The notes under the pieces were generated by a model. The model saw only the letters and a program-made list of their open reading frames with translations. It was not told where the DNA came from and ran no database searches. DNA of 64,000 bases from Gavia stellata (lineage: Eukaryota; Chordata; Aves; Gaviiformes; Gaviidae): positions 6,545,034 through 6,609,033 of the forward strand of contig NC_082618.1 of assembly GCF_030936135.1 (NCBI RefSeq), given 5' to 3'. Positions 36,082-48,180 of the stretch are shown one piece after another; within the stretch, counting starts at the first letter, position 1, and each line of letters starts with the position of its first letter. Position numbers and translations under genes: made by a program.

Positions 36082-36893
36082 GTAAGACCTCTCTGGTACT
36101 CTTCATCTGATAAGGTTCAGTTATGGCAGCACATACTGCTCAGGTGCCAAAGAATTCACGATTTCTTTGTTGGAGTATTTATGCATATCCAGTTCAATTT
36201 CCATTAGTAGCTAAATGGATGAATAAAACTAAGACTCTTGAATTTTACTTCAATAGCTTGGCACCATTACTCAGAATTTCCATCCATGTTTGGACTTGAC
36301 AAATACAAGTAAATGTTTATTCTGGTACCAAGGCATCTTAAGGTGTGATACTAAGATTTTAGGCCTGCTGTAAACCTAATGTAAATATAGAATCACTGTT
36401 TTTTTCCGTGTATAGTATAGTATAGTAGTGTAAAGGAACCAGTAGAGTAGCAACCGAGGACAAGTCCCAAGGTTGGGCTGAGATTTCCTACCTTTTTTTT
36501 TTTTTTTTTTTTTGGGGGGGGGGGTGGGTATGGAAGGGGGAGGGAGGGTTTTTTGTTTTCTTTTTTCTTTCCCCAAAAGAGCCAAGAGTATGCATTCATG
36601 CTTTTAATGAATACCTGGTATTAAAGCTGAGTGATTACTGCTGTTTCAGATTTCCAATTAAAATTAAAACATTCACTAATTACACCCAGAAGCCAGCCAA
36701 AGTGTTCAAGGTGTTAACCCTTGAACCTCATTGTTTTGTGGCAACAGGCCAGGACAGAAGCACTTGTTGGACCAAGTTATGTCACAGTGGCAAAGATTGT
36801 ATGCTGTGTCTTCAAAAAGTTGTAACCCTTTTGGCCTGAACGTGTCTGCAGAGGGCTAGAGGCTAATTTCTGATTATGTGATTGCTTTTGCAG
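36082..36893 (+). other. KCTD7: KCTD7 intron 1 with a T21-G11 tract
   Basis: This short intron runs from GTAAGA to TTTTGCAG. It contains an uninterrupted run of 21 T then 11 G (36493-36524), followed by more G/T-rich sequence. On the opposite strand this is a long polypurine tract. Confidence 0.9.
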
Positions 36894-37063
36894 TTTCCAG
36901 AAGTTGTTCCACTAAACGTAGGAGGCATGTATTTTACAACAAGACTGTCAACACTGAGACGTTATGAGGACACAATGTTGGCGGCTATGTTCAGTGGAAG
37001 ACACTATATTCCAACAGATGCTGAAGGCAGATACTTCATTGATAGAGATGGAACCTACTTTGG
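36894..37063 (+). CDS. KCTD7: KCTD7 coding exon 2, BTB domain first half (residues 49-104)
   Basis: This exon encodes FPEVVPLNVGG, FTTRLSTL and FSGRHYIPTDAEGRYFIDRDG, the first half of the BTB/POZ (T1-like) fold shared by KCTD proteins. The exon is 170 nt, with a TTTTGCAG acceptor and a GG|GTATGT donor in phase 2. Compared with human the changes are conservative, such as Met-Tyr for Ala-His at 60-61. Confidence 0.97.
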
Positions 37064-38730
37064 GTATGTACAGTGTTCTTAGTAGTATGCTTTAAAAGTT
37101 GTTACTGAAGAAAATTATTTTAAAATAAAAGTAAATTGTAACTTTTTTTTTTCCTTCTAGTTAAATAATACTTGTGTAGTAGGTAAATGTGACTGGCTGG
37201 CATCCACACCTTCAAAACATCTCAAGGGAAGAGTATATCACAATTAAAAAAACTGTTTGTTTTATTCTTAAGGGCTTAAGTTTTACAATGGAAAAAGAAA
37301 AACAAGTAATGTTTTGAATTTGTGCATTGTCTCCTCTAGAGTATATCCTTTCAAGTTGTTTTGATGTTTTAAAAAAGAATGTATTTGGCATTGCTTTTCA
37401 TAGGAAGTTCTTTTGTACAACACTGTTTTTTAATTGATATTACAGTATTTATGAAAAAGAGTGAATGGAAGGAATGCGTCTAGGTTTCTTAAACAGTTGA
37501 AAGTACGATGTTTTCAGTGTTTAAACAGGATATAAGGTAACTGGTAAAAAAGCACAAGCCTCAAAAGAATTTTTTTTTGCTGGTAGTACCATATTCCTTC
37601 ACCTTCAGGATTCCTTCTTATGTGTTTAGCTTTTGTTTTGTTTTTAATTAAACTAACCATGGTCTTACTAATATTCTGTCTGAATTGGTGTGAGATTGCT
37701 AGCAAAGGTAAGCAGTGTTCATATGTTAATGTTCATGGGTTAAGGTCTTTGCCCAAAGCACGCTTTGCAATTCAACTCGTATTACTTTTTTCTCCTTTGT
37801 AGACCTTTCCTTAATCTCTTCAACAGAGAAGGACTGAATTATTTTCAAAGCATATTTGGATTGTACCATAATCTGGGATAGAAATAGATTAAGCCACTGT
37901 ATTTATTGGAAAATAATTGTTTCTTTACATTTGGCAATTTGGAAGTGCCTGCAGCTTTGTTGGAAGATGAATTAATTTGTGATGTTATCAGTCTGAATTC
38001 AAAATATAGCTGGAACAGAGAGCCAAGTTAGCACTTGCTGTACTTGTTGACATTCTAATGAAGATTGCAGTAATGCTTGTTTATTTGATATGTTCGATAA
38101 TAGTTTTGTTGGTTAATCCTTATAAAGTGATTTCTTTCCCTGTTTAAAATCTTGTCACTTAACAGTGTTTCAGAATTACAAGGAAATGTTCTCTCTCTCT
38201 CTCATTCTTATTATAATAATATATACTACAAGTGTATATGGCCCTGATCCTGTGAAGAGAACACCTCCTTTGCAAATGCACCATCGATTCAGCTAGAATC
38301 CTGCTTCTGTCTGGGATAAAATGTTCATGCATATGATTCTCCAGGAAAATGGAAGATTATTTTGTCACAGACATAAATCTGAAATACAGTGACTACGATC
38401 TCTTTGCCATGAAATACTGTCCCCTCTTCTATTTTAAGTGGTTACTCCACCTTGAACTTTTTGTTTAAAATATGATGTTATTTTTTCAAGTGAGTTTTGA
38501 CATTAACAGAGGCAAAATGTGAAATGCCGACTTGGAAATTTGAACATGGCAAATGCTTTTAAAAACATATGTTAGAAATATGACTCACACTTATTTCAGT
38601 TACTGTTTAAGCGTAAGGATTTCTGTCTCAATAGAATAAACGATGAATATCCAGCATTTTCTCTTTTTTCCTACCTGCAGCAGTTCTGGTGGAAACTTGT
38701 TACTTAATAGTATTTTTTCCCTTTTTTTAG
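37064..38730 (+). other. KCTD7: KCTD7 intron 2
   Basis: This 1.7-kb AT-rich intron has no recognised embedded gene. A short CT repeat lies near 38190-38202. Confidence 0.92.
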
Positions 38731-38909
38731 AGACATACTTAACTTTCTACGATCTGGTGACCTGCCATCAAGAGACCGAGTGAGGTCAGTTTACAAGGAA
38801 GCACAGTATTATGCCATAGGACCATTGCTAGACAATCTGGAGGATATCCAGCCTCTTAAAGGAGAAAAAGTTAGACAAGCTTTCCTGGGCCTAATGCCAT
38901 ATTACAAAG
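38731..38909 (+). CDS. KCTD7: KCTD7 coding exon 3, BTB domain second half (residues 105-164)
   Basis: GG|A completes Gly105, then DILNFLRSGDLP, YKEAQYYAIGPLL and KGEKVRQAFLGLMPYYK follow. This completes the BTB fold and the linker to the C-terminal domain. The acceptor is CTTTTTTTAG and the donor is AAAG|GTAAAT, phase 1. The exon is 179 nt. Confidence 0.97.
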
Positions 38910-39429
38910 GTAAATAAACAAAGTAGTATTGACTGTTTCTTCGAGTGCGATTCAAGTAGTATACATGGTGCTTTCAGGTCTGCTTTCAGCTTTCAAACTA
39001 ATTCCATTGTATTTGAGAAGTTTATTATGTACCTTTCATGCTCTTTAGATCTTTGAGGTCTCCATGTCAGATTTGTTCCTGCTGTATCCAAGGGTGTGGA
39101 TTTCTATGCTGTCTTAAAAGGGAGCAAGATGTAGGCCACAACATGCAAGGCTTATTATTAAATGAGAAGGTTTGTCTGCCTCTGCATTTGTTCTGTTAGG
39201 ACCTGCAATTGAATAAATTTGGGCATATAGTAAGGACACCAAGTTCACAAGATAACTGAGAGAGATTTAATTACTATGTATCTAGCTACATGTAGCTTCC
39301 CATTGCTGCTAGTATTATGTTAAGAATAATTTGTTAAACACTGAACTAATATGTTTCACATGAAATAATTGCATTTGTTTTCTTTTACTAGGTGCTTCAT
39401 TGTTATTTTCAACTTTTTTTTTTTTTTAG
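38910..39429 (+). other. KCTD7: KCTD7 intron 3
   Basis: This 520-nt intron ends in a long T tract before the TAG acceptor. Nothing else is seen. Confidence 0.93.
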
Positions 39430-39806
39430 ATCATTTGGAACGGATAATCGAAATAGCAAAGCTTAGAGCTATGCAAAGGAAAGCAAGATTTGCAAAATTG
39501 AAGGTCTGTGTCTTCAAAGAAGAGATGCCCATCACTCCCTATGAATGCCCACATTTCAATTCTTTACGTTTTGAAAGGAGTGAAAGTGAGACAAAGCTAT
39601 TTGAACATCATTGCGAAGTAGATGTATCTTTTGGCCCCTGGGAGGCTGTGGCTGATGTGTATGATCTTCTGCACTGTATTGTGACAGACCTGTCTGATAG
39701 AGGGATAACTGTGGATCACCAGTGTATTGGGGTGTGCGATAAACACCTGATAAATCACTATTACTGCAAGCGTCCTATCTATGAATTCAAGATTACTTGG
39801 TGGTGA
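39430..39806 (+). CDS. KCTD7: KCTD7 coding exon 4, C-terminal domain and stop (residues 165-289)
   Basis: G|AT gives Asp165, followed by HLERIIEIAKLRA, FAKLKVCVFKEEMPITPYE and the conserved end YCKRPIYEFKITWW. The spliced total is 870 nt, 289 residues, the human length. The C-terminal domain of KCTD7 is required for its folding and CUL3-related function. Its Cys-rich patch (Cys226, 247, 263, 267, 277) is kept. The TGA at 39804-39806 lies within TG|GTGAGT, a good splice donor; see the read-through finding. Confidence 0.97.
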
Positions 39807-42800
39807 GTTATTTTGTCCAGAACGGTGCAGGGGATGAAAGGACTTCTAGATGACAATTGCTTTTAATATTTTTGCAACGTGTCTCTGGAAATGCATTGCT
39901 GCTAACATATATTGGAATCAGTCTGCTGAAATGTTGGCTAACGCTTAGCTGCTCAGCAAAAGAGAACCTGTTGCAGAGGTTGAAAAACCTCTGAAATCTT
40001 GAAAAACCAGCCTGAAACAAGACTGTTGGCTCAGGTACCTTAACGAGGCACAAAACAAAATCACCTCATGGAAGTTATGGAGAGGAGCGTCTAACATCTT
40101 TTAAAAGGTGCCACCTACTGTGTGGCTTTAGGATCATAGTCTGCAAAATGGATATTGCAGATAACACCTGCATTATTATAAAGCCGGGGTGCTAATAATG
40201 CTGACATAACGTGGTTGAATTTTACCCACATAGAATTGTTTTAGTCACTACTTAAACTTAACTACTTTATAAAATTGAGTAATACCCAGCACAGAGATTC
40301 TGGAAATGTAATTTGGATGTAGTAGACCATTTAAAAAAAAAATAATATTCCCTCTATGTTATTAATTGTTGTCACGATTAAGCTATATTTCTTTTTTAAT
40401 TAAGAATCTGCATTGTGAATTATAATATTATATTTCAATTGTTATAAAAAAGAATAGCAGATTTGGAATATATTCCTTAATGCTTTTAGGAATAATAACT
40501 GTTCATGGAAGACTTGTGCCTGTTTTTAGCCTTAGAAATTCTAAATGTTTACAGTATCTACAAAAAAAGAAGCTCTATAGAATCAGGTCATTTACAAAGG
40601 CTTTTGCTAAATGAGAAAACCCTATATGTATGTTCCTATTAGCAGAAGTAAGAGGAATATTTAATGTATATTATTTTATTACTGACTCTTTTTACATTCT
40701 GTGATATTAAACTTTGTTCTAGAGTTAGAGTCAAATGATGATACTAGACAAGTGCTTCTTTCACCTCACCTTCTTCAGACAATTAAGTCTCATTTTTAAC
40801 ATTCTTGTTGACCCTTCCTGGTGTAATGTCAGGAAAAAAATTTTCAACCTTCATATTCAAATATTTCTCCAATTATAAACCAGTATATCTGAGTAGTAAA
40901 TTTCTTTCCACACTGAAAGAGACAGCCATTGCGGAATCATATTCTTTTCAGAAGGTAATTGTTGCACTTCTGACATTAGTAACCACATCCCGAAGTTGAA
41001 TTACTTTATGTACAAAAGTGAAAGGTAGAGGTAAGCATCTGAAGATACTACTGTGTTGTGAAGTACAGAAAATTCAAGTATTTTTCAAAAAGACCCTTCC
41101 TGAGGTGGCCTCAAAATAATCTTAAGGAGAGAGGGAAAGTAAATGTTTGCATATTGCATTCCATTGGATTAGTTAATCCAAGAATATTGCTTAATTAAAC
41201 TTTTGACCAAAACACTTCAAGAAACATGTTAATTACGATGATCAAAATTCTCAGTTACCTGAGGTAATTTTTAGACTAATTGCAAGAACTTTATGATTGA
41301 ATTGTCTTGCAAAAAAGAGGCAAATTGTTTGCACTGATCAACCTTCACCCTTTTGTGTATTTAATTTAGGAATTTTTAGTAAATTGTCTCTCTGAGGTGG
41401 GGATATATAGCTCTAATGATCTCTTTTCAAATGTTTACTTGCAGAGGATCATTGTCAAGTGCTGAGTTTCAAGTCCAGAGCTTAAATTTTGAAACAGGGG
41501 AAAGGAGGAAATTACGTGCGTTTGATCTTATTTTAAGTTCATTTAAATTGTTTTCTTAAATATTGGGCTTTGTGTTACAAGTTGTTGTACTTGTGTTTGA
41601 CAACCCAAAATTAAAAGTCAAACTGAGACTAGTAAAGTTTCCCTAAAATGAGAGGAAGCTTGCATGGTTTCTTTGCTACTTTGCTGGCTTCATTTTTTTT
41701 TTTCCCAAGGAGTCTTAAACTGCAGACCACAATTTCTACTAAAATTATGTGAGATCTTAACGCTGAGGCTTACAAAGTTTTGGCTGCTTGTACACTTCAG
41801 ATATTTAAGTTCAGGGATTTCAGCATCAGTTTATTTAGAGACTACAATGAGAATTGCAGATTTACTGGGTTATTCAGTGTTTTTTGCCACTTCCCATATG
41901 TGTATTTACATGGGACATAACTCTGGTTTGAATTTCAGCACTACTTACAGAAATGGAACACAGTCTGGTTTAACAGTATGTTTTTCGGTTTGGCTTTAAG
42001 AATTTTTCCACTGTTATTCTAGAGAAGCTATGATGACAAAATTCCTGTTTCTATCATGTTTGCTATTTCTTAATATGCACACACTGATGTTTTATAACTT
42101 TTTCCTGTTTATTGCTTAAATAAGTAAGGAAGACTACCTAACCAAAAACATAAAATCAAAATCTTGGTCTGTTTCGGTTGCATCTCAATTGAAGCTTTCA
42201 TCCTTCAGATCCTCCAGAAGAGAGCAAACACTAAGTGCAATATTGAAAAAGAACACACCGATTTGAGCCAACATGCTTTCATTAAACACATACATTCTGT
42301 GTTGTGATTTGTGCAAGTTAACAATATTGTAATTGACTACATTTGTTCTAAGCAGTCTTTGTTTACAATTATTTAGATGATACTGCCTAATATGTATTCA
42401 TTTTTTGACAGAAACAGAAGAGTTGTGCAGGTGGATGTTGGGAGTATAGTCTAATAACTGGTTTATATAACATTATTGACTTATCTTTTCTTGGCGTGTA
42501 GCGTAATTTTTGAAATTCTGCATTTGCAACAAAAATGTGAGTAGCTAATCTACTAAATCCATGTTTAAGATGATTGATGTTTTTGTATATCATGAATGCT
42601 TTATAATTGTCTAATTAAACTAAATGCCTATGTAATACTGCTTTTTCTTCTTTAGGACTTTTCTTTGTATCTGGCTAGGCCAGAGGTTTGCTAGAACATA
42701 TTTACCTATTTCTCTGTGCTCCCCCCACTTAGCTTTTTTTGCCACTGTATCATCTACATAGCTACTTTTCCACCCCCACACTCCCAAATACCCCGTGTTT

Positions 42801-45800
42801 GCAAGCTGACACCATAGACAAATTGGCCATGCAGTAAATGGTCTCATGTCATCAATATAATCTTGCTATGAATATCATGTTGGCAGATGATTAAAAGGAT
42901 GATGCATGTCAGTCCATTTAGCTCATTCATTTTGAAGGAAGAACATTTTTTATTTTGTGTTCTGAGACAGGATACATGCCATTTTTGGTTCCAAATTGAT
43001 AAACAGGAACATGTGTTAGAATCAACTCTCCACACCCCCAATAAAAAGTCTCAAATATTTTCAAAGCACAGATTGCATATCTGGATTGCAGTAATTACTC
43101 TGTTTTTTATGAATACTGGGAGTAATGGTGGGACAGTTGAGGGATAGGTATTTAAAAAGTAGAATTGTTAGCTTTTTTTTTTAGATTGCTGTTTGTCTGA
43201 ACAAAAATGTTAGACTAATCTTTTTAACATCCCCTCTATATGTCCATTGTCTAGTGGTTTTTAACAGGGAGCAAAAGGAGGTCTTACTGTCAGGTCTCAT
43301 ATTAAGTGACTTGGCCAGTTTCACAGCATATTAAATGTTTCTGCATCTGTTTTACACTTCTAAAATAGGAAGGATACCTACTTGTCTTTATAAAGCACTC
43401 AGAAATGACACAGATATTTATGTGCAGCATCCACTTACTTAATGACTGTTGATTTCAAGAGTTTAAAAAAAAATTAAAAGTAACACAACTTTTCAACTTG
43501 GTGCAGGCTTCTTAACTTGAATACCACAGTACTCTGTGTTGTAATCTGAAATACTCATTGCTGAACTTCCATCCTCCTTGGAGGAAAGCGAAGGTGCTAG
43601 CATCTTTGAGCCATTAGCGGATTCTCTTTCATCCTTGTGGTGCATGTTTTCTTCTGAGACTGCTGGAATTTTATTTTTTTTTAAATCTGATTTCAACTAA
43701 AACCTTCAGTTTTCTGCCTTGATAAGGGTGTGGGTTCTTCGGTTTGTTTTAGGGGTTTTCAGGTCTTAGTTACCTGAATAGCAAAAGCAGTAAGTTATTG
43801 CCGCAGAAAATTCTACATACCCCCCTTTTGGTGGATTTTTTTTAAGTTTAGGAAGTCTGCCTGGGAGACACCTCATGATGTAATATATGCAAATACCTGA
43901 ATTAGTTAATGTGGATATTTTTGAGATTTTTTTGTTGTTGTTCAGTTGCATAATACTCTTTCCTGAACTAGCATAAGAGCTAAGGGTTGAGTTAAACATT
44001 GGTTTTCTGATAAGCCTGCTTATGCCTTAGATATCCCCTGCCCCCATTTTGTAAAATCACTCATCCCAGAGGTGTTCAATGTATGAAAAAGTAACGGCTA
44101 TTATAGTTACAGGAAAATCAAGAATCTTCCTTGATTCTCAACAATGAGTCCATTAAGAGGATCAGTACTTGTTAATCCAATTGCAACCTCCATTATTCTG
44201 CTCCGCTTAGATGCCTATCGCTTCAGCAGTGAAACAAGGTAGTCACAGGGTTGGGTCTGGCTAGCACAAGTCCTTGAAGGCAAAAGTCAAAGGCTTCTGC
44301 CATATGAGAAATGTACTGATTTGCATAAGCACATGATCTGGCCTTTGCTGAAGTGATTGTTAAACTTCCAGCAAACTCAGAAGGATGTTGATATTTTAAA
44401 CTGTTCTAATCGATGGCTTTGTTAAACCCTAATCTGTTTTGAGCGAGGTTGTTCCAGTGTATGTATTGTGAAAGGCAGAGAGGTTGGCAGGTTCTTTTAT
44501 TTATGGTTCTTAGTGTATGTGCATTTTCTAGTGACATTTGAAGCCGAGCGAGGTTGTTGATCACTGCCCCCCAGAACTGAATACGGCCTGTTTCAAATGT
44601 ATCCTGTGCATTGAGCATGTGCTGTTCTTTGCAAATATGAAAGTCTGGGATGGAATTAGTTCTGCAGTGTATTTCCTCAGGGACAATCCTCACCGGCTCT
44701 GAAGGAAAGCTGGGGTGACATCCTGATCCACATTCCCCCACATCTCCATTTGTTAGATGAAGTGTAAGAGGCATAAGGAGATGACATGTCTAGCCTGAAG
44801 ATTTGCAGTGAGATAATGACTCTGGATTCCCCCTTGGTCCTCACCCCTTTCTCTAATCTGTAAGATGTACAGTTCTGTGTGCAGGAAATATTTTACTTCT
44901 CTCTGCTGCACCCTCAAATCTGTTTGCAAGGTGAATACTTAATCTGTTTTAAACTAAAGGAATTATTTTACTATTACAATATGGTGAGTGATAGTTGCTA
45001 AAGAATCAGTGAAAATCTTATTACTGACTAACCGAATAGATGAATTCAAAAACCCTATTTATAGCATAATCACTTTAATGTAACTTTTCTGCTTTATTTT
45101 TTTCTAAAGACTGTTAAGACATGTAAACTCTTAACTTCTTTTAAGGGCTTACATCTGTTTCAGAGCGATATGTATTCAGGCTAAATACCTGTATTTGGGG
45201 GGTTGAGGGCCTTGTTTATTGCTTGCTATGAGCTGAAGGTTAAGTGCATGATCTCTCATCTGTTTGCCTTTTTTCTTAAACAAACAAAGAAACAAGATTA
45301 CTGATATAATTAAACATCATGATTTTCTAGCTTCATTTGGCATTTGCAACCCCTGGAAACCTTCCTGCCCAGCTTTATTCTCACTGCTCATTCTTGTTTA
45401 TAGATGACCTGGGACAGGTGACGTGAGGAGGAAGATGATGGAAGTGCCAACAGGGAAAATCTCATGCCAGAGCTGATTGTTTGCATTGCAGAGTGTTGTT
45501 TCCGTTTTATTTCAACTCTGGTGCTGTGTGAGGCAGAGGAACATCACCATTTATGTGAGGTCAGGCAGAGGATCCAGTCTGTCTGGAAGCCCAGCTAACC
45601 GCCGCCGTGTTCATCCATTTTTCTGTGTAAGTTCATGGTATTGCGATGTAGCGAGTTAAGTGGGTGGGAAAATCCAGTAGCTGTGGATTGCAATGGGAAA
45701 TACAGCAGTCATGGGTGAGGTGGCTGCGTGATCACACTGCTTGAATTTCAGCATCGTTGTTTAGAGGTCTGAGGACCTTTATGCCACAGCTCATGCACTG

Positions 45801-46650
45801 GATCTTTCTTTTCTGCATGGCAAAGCACAGTAAGCAAGTTTGGGACGCAACTGCCTGACAGGTAAGAGAAGACTGCAGAGCGAAGACTGTAGAAAGAAGA
45901 TATCTTAACTCATCATAAATCTCTGGGACATGTTATTTCTTTCACTGTCTTCATTTAATAACTGCTTTACTCTGGACAACTTATAGACCCCACTGCCTTT
46001 AAGTTATGATTGCTATTACTGAACCATGGAGTTGTATTCATCTCTCTGGTTATTTGTAGGTAAACAATTTTAAATGTTTCCAGGTTGTGCACATGCAGCA
46101 GAGAGGACCCAGGATAGTTCTGAGTTTTGTGCTATGGAAACATGATTTCATTTAACAAACAGAAAAAATCCTCCAGTCTTTCATTGTCTTTCTACAAACA
46201 GTAAATTTCAGAGGGTAATTATGTTCTGTTACTACTTCTGTATATAGTCCTCTAACTGGAAATCACTTTCCAGAACAGCAGTTCTTAGTCATTTTACTTA
46301 CACAAGCTTAGTATAAGTTTACCTCCACTTTCACTGTGACTTTTATAAACGGATTTTGTTTTGCTGAATTATAAATTGTACGTGTCTATGCATTGTAACC
46401 CGTAATGCCTTTGAAAATCCAGCCTGGATGCTAACGATCAGGGTTTGGAATTATCTCCAAATGTGTTTTGTTTTTAAGTAAGTTGGTGCGTGATGTTTAA
46501 TACTGTGGGTACTGTAGTGTATTATTTCATACTACATTTGACTTTTCAGTTCAGGTAATATATACTTTATGTTTTTTATTTAAAATACATAGCAGAAAAT
46601 GTGGATATGAAATTTGTATTGTGCAATAAAAGTACTGTATACTGAAAATT
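39807..46650 (+). other. Possible long KCTD7 3'UTR, then intergenic
   Basis: No coding exon is recognised in 6.8 kb after the KCTD7 stop. Candidate poly(A) signals are AATAAA at 43040-43045 and 46625-46630. The second lies in an A/T-rich setting typical of a terminal 3'UTR (TTGTGCAATAAAAGTACTG). The 3'UTR could therefore run several kilobases, or end earlier at an ATTAAA variant such as that near 40706. A 122-codon minus-strand frame at 44406-44774 has no recognised homologue. Confidence 0.4.
46625..46630 (+). terminator. AATAAA polyadenylation signal, distal KCTD7 candidate
   Basis: This hexamer follows TTTGTATTGTGC and precedes an A/T-rich tail, 0.8 kb before the RABGEF1 CpG island. Assignment to KCTD7 is inference from strand and position. 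Confidence 0.35.
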
Positions 46651-47439
46651 GTTGGAATCTGGCTAATCTGGTCTGCAGCTACTGCAGTCCCCCTCCTCAC
46701 ATTCCCTGTGATTTGAGTTTGCTTTGCATGACTGCAAATGAAAATTAAGACACCAGTCTCTGTCCCAGCCTTTGTTTAATGACACCAACCACTAACTCGT
46801 TCGTCATTGCTTCCTTAACAGATGGCACTTATGCAGTGTCTGCAGTCTCCTTGGGGAGACCGACTGGTATCAGATCATTTCAGTTCTACTTCCTTCCCCC
46901 GTACCCACCCGTTCACGTGAAGCATCCCAGAGAAGGTCTGTAGCTGTCCCTGCTTGTGGAATGCTCGGAAAGAAAGTTAAGTTTCTGGATTTGCTTAGCT
47001 GGCTGTGTTCAGAAGTATTTCCCCCTCGTTTCCGAAGTGACTAAAACAACATTTTCCTTGCTGTCCTGTTGTCTCGCTAAAGCAATCCCCGCTTTCACAA
47101 GTGGATGTCTGTGTTGAGCTGTGGGAGGAAAAAAAAACCACACCGACACTGAAACCAGCAGACGACAGCACCCTGTTAATGAGAAGGGAAAGAGGAATAA
47201 GTTTTAAATAGGAGCAGCTAGTTCTTTTTCTGCTGCAGTCAGCATAAACGCGCTCAGGTCAGCTGCCTGATGCGGACGGAGCCTGGGTTTGAGGTAGAAA
47301 CACCACAGCTATTGGGAGGTGGCGTAGTGTGTCTGAAGGGAGAGAAGGGGCAGAAAAAGAGAATCTGAAGCGAAGACACGTAGATACCCCGAAAGAGTGG
47401 ATCTGTTCCTGTTCCCAGCTTGTGTGCACTGCAGAGTGG
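46651..47439. other. Spacer upstream of the RABGEF1 promoter
   Basis: Nothing coding is recognised. GC content rises toward the CpG island. Short GC-rich open frames at 47259-47621 look like chance. Confidence 0.55.
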
Positions 47440-48180
47440 GAAACAGCCCCGGCCAGACCCTGCTCAGGCAGACGTGCGGCAGCGCTTTGCCTCCTGCCGC
47501 TCCCAGGGCAATCACCCTTCCCTCTGACCGCGTTCTCTGTCCCAGGGCCGGCCCAGCCTCCCACCATTGAGGCCAGCGCGAACGCGCTCCCGCGGAGCGC
47601 TCGGCCGCCCTGAGAGGGCACTCCCTGGCAAGCCGGCTCCCCGCTTCCTGCCGGGAAGGGGCCCTGCCCCCGGAAGTGAGGGCCCGCCCTTCCGCCGCCG
47701 GCCCGGAGGGGAGGAAGCGCCGGGCCGCCGTGAGGGGAGCGCCGTCGCGGGAGGAGCGGAGCAGCGCGGAGCGGAGCGGCGGGTCGCCCCCGCTGCCCGG
47801 GGCAGCCGGTGAGCCGTGGCTCTGACCCCTCGCTTCTCGCTGAGGGGCCGCGGGCCTGCCGGGCCCCTGTCAGCGGCCCCTCTCTGGGGCTGCCCCGTGC
47901 CTGTGCCGCTGGGCCCGGCCGCGGGAAGGGGTTCCCTCCCCGGCAACCGCGCGGTGACGGTTAGTGACAGTTCGGTGGCTGCCGGCGTTCCCCCGCGTCG
48001 TCTCCACCGCCGGTCGTTCTAATTAGTCATACGTCTCCGGGATACGGCGTCGGAACCCGCTCCGGGCCGGGCCCCGCCGCGTCTGCCCGGCTGGAGGGCG
48101 GGCGGGGGTGCACTGCCGGCCCCTCTCCTCGGGGGCTGCGGCTGTGCGAAGGGTTCACCGGGCTCCAGCGGGTCGGCTGT
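47440..48180 (+). promoter_or_regulatory. RABGEF1: CpG-island promoter and noncoding first exon of RABGEF1
   Basis: A sharp CpG-dense block sits 10 kb upstream of the first RABGEF1 coding exon. It holds an ETS/GABP-type CCGGAAGTG at 47670-47678 and GC boxes, with no clear TATA box, as in broadly expressed promoters. GCAGCCG|GTGAGC, with GT at 47809-47810, is the best donor for a noncoding first exon ending at 47808. Long open frames in this block on both strands follow from the GC content. Confidence 0.75.

Noticed and set aside
44406-44774. Possible resemblance of the minus-strand frame to a retroviral envelope transmembrane segment
   Set aside because: Only a few short residue patterns are suggestive. 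No cleavage site, membrane anchor, LTR or neighbouring retroviral frame is visible, so no viral call is made.
47512-47946. 144-codon minus-strand frame in the RABGEF1 CpG island
   Set aside because: It has the same GC-composition artefact, and it sits across the promoter and noncoding first exon.
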